Below are positions 27,120 to 35,813 of a stretch of 64,000 bases of DNA, piece by piece. This DNA is from Chitinophaga pinensis. Lineage in GTDB: Bacteria; Bacteroidota; Bacteroidia; B-17B0; Aurantibacillaceae. The DNA is taken from positions 1 through 64,000 of the forward strand of contig CAMAPT010000015.1 in the NCBI GenBank assembly GCA_945860225.1, read 5' to 3'. The position numbers and the translations under genes are program-made. The notes under the pieces are model-generated. The model had not been told where the DNA came from. It did not search any database and was given only the letters and a program-made list of their open reading frames with translations. Numbering within the stretch: the first letter of the stretch is position 1; every line of letters begins with the position of its first letter.

Positions 27120-28358
27120 ATGTTTTCACTGTGCGATAAAATACTTTCAAAAAACATTTTAAAACCCAATAGAAAACTATTCAGTAACTATTCTTTTACA
27201 TGTTTCGAAGAAATACAGTTGGTGCCTGAACCAGAATGGACAAAAGGCTTGAATCATAAAAATCCATTTTTGTCTCATGCCTATTTGAGTGTTTTGCATA
27301 ACGAAAAAACGGAGCACTTTAGATTTAGATACGTTATTATTTATAACAGAAAAAATCCGATAGGTGTTGTTTATTTTCAAATCAACGATTTTCCGGCGTC
27401 GGTATTTGGCGAATTAATTGAGAAACAAATTACCGAATTAAAAAGTCGGAGAGCTTCTGTTTTTCAAAGATATATTGAAAAAAACGAGTCATATACCGTT
27501 ATGAGGTTGGTGACTTGTGGTAATAATTTTATTAGCGGAGAACACGGTTTTTCAATCAATATCAATAGCAAAAAAACAACCTTTAAATTGGTAGAGGGAG
27601 TGATTGATAGTATTTCGAGAGCCGAAAAATTGAGAGGTAAAATTTCAGCGGTTTTGGTTAAAGATTTTTATGAAGAAGGTTTTGGGGATAAAAATTGTTG
27701 GTACTGCACCAAATTTGTTGATTTCAATGTAGAACCCAATATGATTGTTGACTTGCCAAATGGATTAACGAATTTGACGGATTACTTGGCTTGTTTTTCA
27801 AAAAAATATAGAAATAGAGCGAAACATATTTTAAATGCAAGTGCTCCCTTAACTAAAAAAAGGTTGACTAAAGAAGAAATATCGTTTTATAAAAGCACCC
27901 TTCATGGCTTATATAGTCAGGTATTTAATCAGGCCAAATTTAAATTGGTAAAATTATCTTCTCATTATTTTGAGGACGTTCTTACATCAAGTCCAGAGTC
28001 GTTTTATGTAGATGCTTGGTTTTTGGAAGATAAAATGCTATCCTTCGCCTGTGGTTTTTGTTTAGAAAATGAAGTGGAAGCTCATTATATTGGTTTTGAT
28101 TATACCTATAATAAGCAATACGAATTATATCAAACCATTTTATACAGTTTTATTGAGCAGGCAATTAAGGTTGAAAAATCTCGGATTAATTTGGGTCGAA
28201 CAGCGTCTGAAATTAAAACAACAGTGGGTGCAAAACCTCATGAATTACTGTGTTATATTAAACCTCAAAATACGGTTTCAAAACTCATTATGAAACCCTT
28301 TATGCAGTTTTTGCAACCTACCGAATGGATTCCAAGAAATCCATTTAAAGAAGGGTGA
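27120..28358 (+). CDS. FemAB/GNAT-like (peptidogalycan-type) protein
   Basis: A 412-aa cytoplasmic protein. The C-terminal half has GNAT-like features: FSKKYRNRAKHILN near 227-240, then DAWFLEDKMLSFACGFC, VEAHYIGFDYTYNKQYELY and a final KSRINLGRTASEIKTTVGAK. This resembles the FemAB-like/Acetyltransf_6 families that act on cell-wall or lipid substrates, but no specific acceptor is known. The start is the ATG at 27120; a TTG three bases upstream is in frame. It is transcribed away from deoC and stands alone. Confidence 0.65.
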   Translation: MFSLCDKILSKNILKPNRKLFSNYSFTCFEEIQLVPEPEWTKGLNHKNPFLSHAYLSVLHNEKTEHFRFRYVIIYNRKNPIGVVYFQINDFPASVFGELIEKQITELKSRRASVFQRYIEKNESYTVMRLVTCGNNFISGEHGFSININSKKTTFKLVEGVIDSISRAEKLRGKISAVLVKDFYEEGFGDKNCWYCTKFVDFNVEPNMIVDLPNGLTNLTDYLACFSKKYRNRAKHILNASAPLTKKRLTKEEISFYKSTLHGLYSQVFNQAKFKLVKLSSHYFEDVLTSSPESFYVDAWFLEDKMLSFACGFCLENEVEAHYIGFDYTYNKQYELYQTILYSFIEQAIKVEKSRINLGRTASEIKTTVGAKPHELLCYIKPQNTVSKLIMKPFMQFLQPTEWIPRNPFKEG

Positions 28359-28713
28359 TGCTTATAGTGTGGGTAAGGAATTATCCGATTAGATCATGAA
28401 TTCAATCTGTAAAAAGTATACAACTTTCCTGTTTTTGTATCAAACAGTTATCTGCCTCATCAAGTAGCTTTGTATAAAAAACAAAACTCGATATTTTATT
28501 TGCATGCATTTGTTTATTGGACATTTAATGCACTTATTAGCAGTATAAAATTAGAATAAATCCCCTCTCCATTTAATGGTTTATGAAAATTATTTGTACT
28601 TTGGTTCAACCTACTTTATAATACCAAGCAAACAATGGCCGCTAGGCTATAGAGAGATTGTGAATGTTATAATTAAGTTATAAGCCATATAGACAAAACC
28701 TTAACTTATTAAG
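28359..28713. other. noncoding gap before cassette-like genes
   Basis: This 355-base stretch is AT-rich and has stops in all frames. No RNA gene or terminator with a clear stem was found. A -7-like TACTTTGG (one mismatch to TAnnTTTG) lies near 28598, over 100 bases before the next gene. I see nothing else I can support. Confidence 0.3.
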
Positions 28714-29232
28714 ATGACTGACCAAGAGGAAACAAATTTGGAATATACTCTGACAAATTCGCAGAAAGACGATTGGATTTCTTATATAGCCTCAAACCAA
28801 GACGATTTCCCCGAGCTTATTAAACTTTCTATTTCTGACAAGCAACCTTATTCGTGGCGTGCCTCTTGGATGTTATCGAGTTGTATGAACAACAATGACC
28901 AAAGAGTAAAAAGATATATACAAAAGATTATTGATATATTACCAGCCACACAAAACAGCCAACAACGTGCATTATTAAAAGTTTTGCAACGAATGGAAAT
29001 AGAACCTAAATATGAAGGACAGCTATTTGATACTTGCTCAAAAATTTGGGAAAATATAAATAACAATCCTTCACTTCGTTTTCAAGCATTCAAAATAATG
29101 GTCGCTATTTCAAAAAACTATCCTGATATTTTAAACGAGATAAAATTATTGACAGACAAGTATTACACAGACAATTTATCAGATGTTGTAAAGAAATCAA
29201 TCTTTAAGTTAATGACCTATGACTACAAATAA
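28714..29232 (+). CDS. hypothetical HEAT-like helical protein
   Basis: A 172-aa protein of paired helices without signal peptide or membrane segment. Phrases such as PYSWRASWMLSSCMNNNDQR and NPSLRFQAFKIMVAISKNYP look like HEAT/ARM-type repeats used for protein contacts. No catalytic motif is visible. It is the first of three small, loosely spaced + strand genes placed between - strand housekeeping blocks, with a palindrome directly after its stop, consistent with an acquired cassette. Confidence 0.6.
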   Translation: MTDQEETNLEYTLTNSQKDDWISYIASNQDDFPELIKLSISDKQPYSWRASWMLSSCMNNNDQRVKRYIQKIIDILPATQNSQQRALLKVLQRMEIEPKYEGQLFDTCSKIWENINNNPSLRFQAFKIMVAISKNYPDILNEIKLLTDKYYTDNLSDVVKKSIFKLMTYDYK

Positions 29233-29249
29233 TACGGCTTATATCAGAA

Positions 29250-29318
29250 CATTTTCAATAGGCGGGCTTTCGTGCTCAGCATCAAAAGTAGTAGTAAGCA
29301 TTCCGCCCATCGCAAATG
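29250..29318. repeat. imperfect palindrome with symmetric internal loop
   Basis: CATTT (29250-29254) and GGCGG (29261-29265) pair with CCGCC (29303-29307) and AAATG (29314-29318). The two paired blocks are separated on each side by exactly six unpaired bases (tcaata and catcgc), and the loop is 37 bases. The bulged but symmetric form recalls attC-type recombination folds and sits just after a small cassette-like gene. No T-tract follows, so it is not a usual terminator. Confidence 0.35.
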
Positions 29319-29361
29319 TGTAAATCATGGCAAAAAACCTTAAAAGACGACACAGTTGAAT

Positions 29362-29643
29362 ATGAAAGATGATTATTTATTATTGATTTTTGAATTTTTG
29401 GTTTACGGAGTGACACTTTTTATTTTTTCGCTTAGAAGTAAAAATAAATTGAAAACCGTAACCACTAACTTAATCATATTAGGACTTTATGGCGGCCTTT
29501 TTACATATAATATTGTTTACAATGGAAAATATGGTTCAGGGTTTCTGTGGTTCTTTTATTTGACTTGTTCAATAGCATTACATTGGTTCATAAATTTAAT
29601 TGGACTTATTTTGACCTTTACGAAAACAAATCAACAGAGATAA
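29362..29643 (+). CDS. small membrane protein of unknown function
   Basis: A 93-aa protein with three hydrophobic segments (LLIFEFLVYGVTLFIFSL near 6-23; NLIILGLYGGLFTYNIVY near 36-53; FLWFFYLTCSIALHWFINLI near 62-81). It starts at the ATG 29362; a TTG two codons upstream is in frame. It ends in a short basic tail. No family is recognised. It lies between the HEAT-like gene and a glyoxalase-fold gene in the cassette-like stretch. Confidence 0.5.
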   Translation: MKDDYLLLIFEFLVYGVTLFIFSLRSKNKLKTVTTNLIILGLYGGLFTYNIVYNGKYGSGFLWFFYLTCSIALHWFINLIGLILTFTKTNQQR

Positions 29644-29787
29644 GTAAAATTGAAATCCCTATAGGCAATACCAAACTAATATTTGGAATTAATAAGAAAA
29701 TTTGATGAAATGACTGAGCAAAGACAATTATAAATAAAAGCAAAACCGCAGCCGCAAGAAAAACGAATGACATCACAAAAATAGACC

Positions 29788-30459
29788 ATGGAAATATTAG
29801 AAATAGAAATACAGACAGATAATCTTATAGAAACTGAAAACTTCTATACTCAAATGTTGGGATTAAAGTTGGTGCGTAAAGAACAAAACTCAATTTCATT
29901 TTTAGCTGGAACATCTACTTTGACTTTTATAAAATCTAATAAAATAAACCCGAAATATCATTTTGCTTTTAATATACCAAACAATAAACTTGACGAAGCA
30001 ATAACATGGGCAAAAGCAAAACTTAACTTATTAAAAAATGATGACCATGGGATAGTGGCAAACTTTGAAAGTTGGAATGCAAGAGCTATTTATTTTTACG
30101 ACAACAACCATAATATTTTAGAATTCATTGCACGTTTTGACCTGGATAATTCAACAAACAAACCCTTTGACATTTCACTCATTCAATCTATAAGCGAAAT
30201 TGGAATTGTGACGGATGAACCAATTAAACTTGCAGACAAATTGATTGAATCAAACGGCTTATATCTTTTTGATAAAAGTACTAAAAGTGAAAAATTTGCT
30301 GCATTAGGAAATGACAATGGGTTATTTATAATTGTAGAAACAAACAGAAAATGGTATCCAACTGAACAAAAAGCTGAAAAACATTTTACAAGAATAAAAA
30401 TATTGACGGATGGTTTAGCGCATGAAATCACAATGAATGCAGAGTATGCGATTAAGTAA
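29788..30459 (+). CDS. VOC/glyoxalase-fold protein
   Basis: A 223-aa protein of the vicinal oxygen chelate superfamily. The first module (about 1-118) has IEIQTDNLIETENFYTQMLG, the paired beta-alpha-beta start, and ends FYDNNHNILEFIARFDL with the expected metal-site Glu. A second module (about 130-215) has a similar layout and ends HFTRIKI. Members include glyoxalases, dioxygenases and drug-binding proteins; the substrate is unknown. It is the last of the three cassette-like genes. Confidence 0.75.
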   Translation: MEILEIEIQTDNLIETENFYTQMLGLKLVRKEQNSISFLAGTSTLTFIKSNKINPKYHFAFNIPNNKLDEAITWAKAKLNLLKNDDHGIVANFESWNARAIYFYDNNHNILEFIARFDLDNSTNKPFDISLIQSISEIGIVTDEPIKLADKLIESNGLYLFDKSTKSEKFAALGNDNGLFIIVETNRKWYPTEQKAEKHFTRIKILTDGLAHEITMNAEYAIK

Positions 30460-30524
30460 ATATATGGGTTAACGAAGCCTATAATTAATACTTTTTTGGT
30501 GTTTTTGTTTTTACCAGCCGTAAC

Positions 30525-31121
30525 CTAGTATAAATCTAAAGTTTCTAATCCCACATTAAACAAGGCATCAAGACAACTCATATTTGAACAAAACCCTATT
30601 TTATCTGCAAATACTTGATAATATGGTTTTGGAGCAGTTATGAACGGATTAGTTAAATCTGATAAACTCCTTAAATCCAGGAGGTCCTTAGGCGATGTAT
30701 TAAAAGCATCGGTAAAAAGAAGTTGTTTTTTTAGTCTTAAAATATGCAGTACGGTTTGCAGCAATTGGGTATTGAAGTCAAACAATAGTTCGTATTTATA
30801 TTCGTAAAATGGTTTAAATTCATCTTCGAAAAATTCGAAGTAGGGTGTGTTTTTATAAGCACTTGTAATTGTTCTCCAATGTTGTTTTTGCCAATTTTCT
30901 TTGTAACAAATTTTTTTATCTGAAATCAATTCTTTGTCTGCTTGTTTAACTAATGGTATGCTCAGACTTAATTTGCCGTTAGCAGTAACGATATCGCATC
31001 GGTTACGGTAAGTTTGTTTAACAAAATATTCATGCTTTTCTATAAAAACAGGTTCATGATGAATAATCTTTGATAAGTATTGAATGTTTGGTAAATAGGC
31101 AGTTGCCAAAATAATAGACAT
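30525..31121 (-). CDS. WbqC-family protein
   Basis: A 198-aa protein matching the WbqC family, often found in O-antigen or glycan clusters. It has the characteristic opening ATAYLPNIQYLSKI, then VKQTYRNRCDIVTANGKL, followed by WRTITSAYKNTPYFEFFEDE, where the W-R-x-x-x-x-Y-x-x-x-P-[YF]-F pattern is diagnostic. The biochemical activity of the family is not established; links to nucleotide-sugar or lipid transfer have been suggested. It lies 5 bases after lepB and probably shares its mRNA. Confidence 0.85.
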   Translation of the reverse strand: MSIILATAYLPNIQYLSKIIHHEPVFIEKHEYFVKQTYRNRCDIVTANGKLSLSIPLVKQADKELISDKKICYKENWQKQHWRTITSAYKNTPYFEFFEDEFKPFYEYKYELLFDFNTQLLQTVLHILRLKKQLLFTDAFNTSPKDLLDLRSLSDLTNPFITAPKPYYQVFADKIGFCSNMSCLDALFNVGLETLDLY

Positions 31122-31126
31122 AGTAA

Positions 31127-32170
31127 TTATTTTATGACATTAAACAGTCTTTCCCACCTGATTCCGGAATGTAATATTGGATCGGTTGAATAAATAATGC
31201 GGGTTGATTTACCAATAATATGATCTTCGGGTACAAATCCCCAATGCCGACTGTCTTGCGAATTATGCCTATTGTCGCCCATCATGAAATAATAATTTTG
31301 TTTGATGATGTATTGTGTTTTATATTCTTTGTTAATGAAAATACTGTCGTTTTTTATTTCTAGTAAGTTACCCTCATAGGCCGAAATAATACGTTCAAAT
31401 AGGCAAAGGCTTGTTGAATCTAATTTAACCGTATCTCCTTTAGCCGGAATTTTCAATGCTCCGTAATTATCTACATTCCACTTGTAACGAGCGTTAAACG
31501 GGAATACATATTCATCCCACAATCCTTGTTTTTCAATATCTTTTTCAATTTTTTTGATAAAAGGTTTCGATTTAAGCGTATCTATTAAGGTTTTGGTGAG
31601 CGTGAACGAATAATCGTTATTGTCAGATATTTTACCACCTTCTTTAAGGTTATAACGTGTAATAAATGTATCGTTTAAAACCGTGTCAGATTTTAAATGA
31701 TAGTTGAATTGTAAATTTTCCTCTTTATCGATTAATTGATGATTCACATAAACAAAGCCATCAACAATTTTGAGACTATCGCCTGGGATGGCCACACATC
31801 GTTTCACAAAGTAAGAACGATGGTCAACAGGATGTTCATCTTCTAACGGATAATTAAATACAACCATGTCATTTCTTTCTACATGAGGACTGCCAAACAA
31901 CCGCATATAAGGCAACGAGACGATGGTTGAATAATAGCGTTGGTTAATGAAAGGGATACTAAAAACTGTTTTTAATAATCTAGGTCCGTAAGACAATTTA
32001 TTAATCAACATATAATCCCCGGTCAATAATGTTTTTTCCATTGATGGTGAGCTAACGGGTGATATTTCGAAAAAAAATGTCCGGATAATCAATACCATAA
32101 AAAAAGAAATGCCAGTGGCTTTTAGCCATTCAATCGCTTTTAGTTTATTGGAATGATTAGTTGGCTCCAC
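31127..32170 (-). CDS. lepB: signal peptidase I
   Basis: A 347-aa membrane protease that removes signal peptides at the outer face of the inner membrane. The catalytic Ser is S43 in SPSMEKTLL and the general-base Lys is K123 in SYFVKRCVAIPGDSL. The C-terminal MMGDNRHNSQDSRHWGFVP box is intact. One membrane helix lies at 18-36. It carries a long insertion between catalytic boxes, usual for Bacteroidota. The start is a GTG at 32170, five bases after the rlmN stop. Confidence 0.93.
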   Translation of the reverse strand: MEPTNHSNKLKAIEWLKATGISFFMVLIIRTFFFEISPVSSPSMEKTLLTGDYMLINKLSYGPRLLKTVFSIPFINQRYYSTIVSLPYMRLFGSPHVERNDMVVFNYPLEDEHPVDHRSYFVKRCVAIPGDSLKIVDGFVYVNHQLIDKEENLQFNYHLKSDTVLNDTFITRYNLKEGGKISDNNDYSFTLTKTLIDTLKSKPFIKKIEKDIEKQGLWDEYVFPFNARYKWNVDNYGALKIPAKGDTVKLDSTSLCLFERIISAYEGNLLEIKNDSIFINKEYKTQYIIKQNYYFMMGDNRHNSQDSRHWGFVPEDHIIGKSTRIIYSTDPILHSGIRWERLFNVIK

Positions 32171-32175
32171 AAATT

Positions 32176-33237
32176 TTATTTAAAAACCTGAGTGGTTGAT
32201 TTGTTTTTATTAACTAATTGGCCGCAAGCGGCATCAATGTCTTTACCTCTACTGCGACGAACATTAACAATGACCCCCCGGCCTTCGAGATGTTTAACAA
32301 AGGCTTCCAAACGTTCAGGTGTTGTTTGTTGAAATTCCCCATCGTCAATAGGATTGTATTCTATAATATTGACTTTGGCGACTGTTTTTTTACAAAAATC
32401 TCCCAGTTCTCTGGCGTCTTGGATGCCATCATTAAAATCACGAAAAACGATGTATTCAAAAGTGACGCGCGACCCTGTTTTTTCATAAAAATAATTCAAG
32501 GCATCTTCCAAATTTTCTAACGAATTAGATTCGTTAATTGGCATAATATGATTGCGCTTTTCATCATTGGCTGCATGCAGTGATAGTGCTAAATTGAATT
32601 TAACTTGATCGTCGCCAAGTTTCATAATCATTTTGGCAATACCGGCCGTACTTACAGTAATTCGAGTAGGGCTCATGCCTAAACCATCTGCTGAGGTAAT
32701 TCGGTCAACCGATCTAATCATTTCTGCATAATTAAGTAAGGGTTCTCCCATACCCATGTATACAATATTAGTTAATGATTGGTTATACTTGGTCTCTGCT
32801 AAATTTTTTACCAAAGCTACCTGATCGTAAATTTCATCGGCATTTAAATTACGTAACCGTTTTAATTTTCCGGTTGCACAAAATTTACATGTTAAACTAC
32901 AGCCTACCTGAGATGAAATGCAAGCCGTCATTCTGCTTTTGGTAGGTATTAAAACACTTTCCACAACATTACCATCGTCTAACTTCATCGCGCATTTAAT
33001 GGTTCTATCATGACTTATCTGCATATCACTGATTGATACGGCATGAATAACGAATGTTTCCTTTAACCAATCTCTTAGTGGTTTGGATAAATTAGACATG
33101 TCATCAAAACTATGAGCCGTTTTCTTCCAAAGCCATTCATAAATTTGCTTAGCCCTAAATTTCGCTTCTCCTTTTTCTTTAAGAATGTTGATGAGTTCAA
33201 GTTCTGATAATGAGCGTATGTCTTTTTTTGTAACCAT
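32176..33237 (-). CDS. rlmN: 23S rRNA (A2503-C2)/tRNA (A37-C2) methyltransferase
   Basis: A radical SAM enzyme of 353 aa that methylates C2 of A2503 in 23S rRNA and A37 of some tRNAs. The 4Fe-4S motif is CSLTCKFCATGK, and the Cys in DAACGQLV near the C-terminus is the methyl-accepting Cys. GMGEPLLNY and SLHAANDEKR are also conserved. The start is the ATG at 33237; a TTG four codons upstream (33249) is in frame. It leads a short run with lepB and wbqC. Confidence 0.94.
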   Translation of the reverse strand: MVTKKDIRSLSELELINILKEKGEAKFRAKQIYEWLWKKTAHSFDDMSNLSKPLRDWLKETFVIHAVSISDMQISHDRTIKCAMKLDDGNVVESVLIPTKSRMTACISSQVGCSLTCKFCATGKLKRLRNLNADEIYDQVALVKNLAETKYNQSLTNIVYMGMGEPLLNYAEMIRSVDRITSADGLGMSPTRITVSTAGIAKMIMKLGDDQVKFNLALSLHAANDEKRNHIMPINESNSLENLEDALNYFYEKTGSRVTFEYIVFRDFNDGIQDARELGDFCKKTVAKVNIIEYNPIDDGEFQQTTPERLEAFVKHLEGRGVIVNVRRSRGKDIDAACGQLVNKNKSTTQVFK

Positions 33238-33339
33238 GGTATGACGCAAAGTTATCTATAAATACTGAAAAAAAATAAATGATTTTAACACATCATTTCG
33301 TGTTATATATTGTATAGACTTGTTTGAACCAAGATAGGG

Positions 33340-33912
33340 TTATTTGTAAAAATTCATCTCCTCCAGGTATTTCCAAACACTTGATGGCACAAAGCACGAC
33401 ACATCTTTTTTTTCTTTAATGGCATTTCTAATCATGGTAGAAGATAGGTCAATTAAGGGGGCATTTGTTAAAATGACACTTGGATGATGTTTTAATTCTC
33501 CCGGGTTTGAGTGAGGGCGAGGATATATATATAATTGATGATTTTTTAAAATTTGCTCAAAATTTTTCCATTTTGGAAAAGATTCTAAGTTGTCTTCTCC
33601 CATAATGAGTGAAAAGCGGTGGTTCGGATATTTTTCTTTTAGGTGTGCTAAGGTATGTATAGTGTATGATGGTTTTGATAACCCAAACTCAATGTTGCTG
33701 CTTTTAAAGTGAGGATAATCACCAATGGCCAAATTAACCATGTGCAAACGTTGATTTTGGTCTAATAAGGTTGATTTTTGTTTTAAGGGATTTTGAGGCG
33801 ATACAACAAACCACACCTGTTGCAAATCTGTAAAAGAAGCCATATAATTGGCTAATATCATATGCCCGACATGAATAGGATTGAAGGAACCGAAAAATAA
33901 GCCAATATGCAT
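33340..33912 (-). CDS. nadD: nicotinate-nucleotide adenylyltransferase
   Basis: A 190-aa nucleotidyltransferase of NAD synthesis that joins nicotinate mononucleotide and ATP. The N-terminal GLFFGSFNPIHVGHMILANY carries the family GxFxPxHxGH motif, and the C-terminal LIDLSSTMIRNAI is the ISSTxIR motif. Length is typical. It lies 47 bases downstream of trpS on the same strand. Confidence 0.93.
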   Translation of the reverse strand: MHIGLFFGSFNPIHVGHMILANYMASFTDLQQVWFVVSPQNPLKQKSTLLDQNQRLHMVNLAIGDYPHFKSSNIEFGLSKPSYTIHTLAHLKEKYPNHRFSLIMGEDNLESFPKWKNFEQILKNHQLYIYPRPHSNPGELKHHPSVILTNAPLIDLSSTMIRNAIKEKKDVSCFVPSSVWKYLEEMNFYK

Positions 33913-33959
33913 CTGGGTATGAATTAAATGTAAAACAAATTTAACATGTTAAATCACTT

Positions 33960-34931
33960 TTAAAAGCCAAGTACAGATCTCACGAGTTTTAATTTTTCTT
34001 GAGCCATTGTTCTTGCTTTGGCTTCCCCAATTTGCAATTCCTTTTCAATCAGGGCAGGGTTATTCATCAATTCTGCATAACGAGTTCTTGCCCGTTCAAA
34101 TTTTGTGAGAATTAATTCATATAACGCTGTTTTTGCATGACCGTATCCATAGCCCCCTTTTGCATAATTAGCCTGCATCTCCATAATTTGAGTATCGTTG
34201 GCTAATAAGCTATATAATTTAAAAACATTACAAGTACTACTATTTTTAGGTTCTTCAAGGGGTGTGGTATCTGTAATAATCGTTTTAATAACCTTAAGTA
34301 ATTCTTTCTCTGGTAAAAAAATATTTATGAAGTTGTTGTAAGATTTACTCATTTTTTGACCGTCTGTTCCCGGAACAATCATCACATTTTCGTCTGTTTT
34401 GGCTTGTGGAAGTAAAAAAACGTCTTGGTTATATTGAGTATTAAATTTTTGGGCGATATCTCTCGTAATTTCAATGTGCTGAATTTGATCTTTCCCAACG
34501 GGTACATATTCTGCATCGTATAAGATAATATCTGCCGCCATTAACACAGGATAAGTAAATAATCCGGTGTAAACTTCGTTCAGTCTGCCCGATTTGTCTT
34601 TAAACGAATGCGCGTTTGCCAACATTGGATAAGGGGTAAAGCAACTCAAATACCAAGTTAATTCACATACTTCCGGAATACGGCTTTGGCGATATAATAA
34701 ATTTTTTTCTGTATCAAAATCAAAGGCTAACCATGTTGCTGCGACGGAATTAACACTTTGTATTCTTTGCGAGGCATCTTTTTGAGTCGTTAATGAATGC
34801 AAATCGGCAATAAAAAACAAAGACTCGTTACCGGCTTGTTTACTTAATTCGATGGCCGGTAAAACAGCTCCTAAAATATTACCTAAATGTGGAATGTTGG
34901 TGCTTTGAATGCCAGTAAGTATCCGCGACAT
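33960..34931 (-). CDS. trpS: tryptophanyl-tRNA synthetase
   Basis: A class Ic aminoacyl-tRNA synthetase of 323 aa that charges tRNA-Trp. The HIGH-like motif is STNIPHLGNILG at about 10-21, and the KMSKS loop appears as GQKMSKSYNN. DIILYDAEYVPVGKDQIQH is also typical for bacterial TrpRS. It sits between lpxA and nadD on the - strand. Confidence 0.94.
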   Translation of the reverse strand: MSRILTGIQSTNIPHLGNILGAVLPAIELSKQAGNESLFFIADLHSLTTQKDASQRIQSVNSVAATWLAFDFDTEKNLLYRQSRIPEVCELTWYLSCFTPYPMLANAHSFKDKSGRLNEVYTGLFTYPVLMAADIILYDAEYVPVGKDQIQHIEITRDIAQKFNTQYNQDVFLLPQAKTDENVMIVPGTDGQKMSKSYNNFINIFLPEKELLKVIKTIITDTTPLEEPKNSSTCNVFKLYSLLANDTQIMEMQANYAKGGYGYGHAKTALYELILTKFERARTRYAELMNNPALIEKELQIGEAKARTMAQEKLKLVRSVLGF

Positions 34932-34965
34932 GATGATGAAATTAAAAAATGTGAGTTTGCGTGAA

Positions 34966-35739
34966 TTAAATTCCTTTTACAATTCCGTCTTTTGAATTTT
35001 TGATAAATCCAACAATTTGATTCTTTATGTCAGAATTTGGAATTTCTTGTTCAACCAATTCTAAAGCATTTGTTACATTATGTCCACGTACAAAAATTAA
35101 ACGGTAAATATCCTCAATTTGATTAATGGTTTCTTTATCAAAATTTCGACGAGCTAATCCTATGGTATTGACACCAATATATTGTAATGGTTCTCTGGCT
35201 ACGCGAATAAACGGCGGTACATTTTTTCGGACTTTTGATGCGCCGGCTAAAAAGCTATGTGCGCCAATGGTAATAAATTGTTGAATAGCGGCATAACCCT
35301 CAATAATTACAAAATCTTCAATAGTAATGTGTCCGGCTAGTCCAACATAATTTGCTAAAATAACATTGTTACCTACTATGCAATCGTGGGCAATATGCGC
35401 ATATGCCATAATTAAACAGTTGTCTCCAACAGAGGTTATCATTCTGTCTGCTGTACCTTTGTGAATGGTGGCATATTCTCTAATGATGGTATTGTTCCCA
35501 ATAATAGTTTTTGCTTTTTCGCCTTTATATTTCAAATCCTGAGATACAATCCCTATTAAGGCTCCCGGAAATATTTGACAATTGTTTCCAATGGTTGTAT
35601 CCGGATAAATAATGGCATTTGGATGAATGTGGGTATTGTCGCCAATAACTACATCATCATAAACTGTAGCAAATGCCTCAATGGTGACATTTTCTCCTAT
35701 TTGTGCTTTTTTACTAACGTTTGCAAGTGGTGAAATCAT
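34966..35739 (-). CDS. lpxA: UDP-N-acetylglucosamine acyltransferase
   Basis: The first enzyme of lipid A synthesis, 257 aa. Left-handed beta-helix hexapeptide repeats start at once (ANVSKKAQIGENVTIEAFAT), and the catalytic His lies in IMAYAHIAHDCIVG. The C-terminal helical domain begins after ASKVRKNVPPFIRVAREP. It follows lpxD and lpxC-fabZ on the same strand, the conserved lipid A cluster of Bacteroidota. Confidence 0.95.
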   Translation of the reverse strand: MISPLANVSKKAQIGENVTIEAFATVYDDVVIGDNTHIHPNAIIYPDTTIGNNCQIFPGALIGIVSQDLKYKGEKAKTIIGNNTIIREYATIHKGTADRMITSVGDNCLIMAYAHIAHDCIVGNNVILANYVGLAGHITIEDFVIIEGYAAIQQFITIGAHSFLAGASKVRKNVPPFIRVAREPLQYIGVNTIGLARRNFDKETINQIEDIYRLIFVRGHNVTNALELVEQEIPNSDIKNQIVGFIKNSKDGIVKGI

Positions 35740-35813
35740 ATATGTTTGATGTTGGGCCCGATGTTTTCTAATTTTAATAGTATGCTGTAATTGTAGGTAA
35801 AATCAGTTAATAG

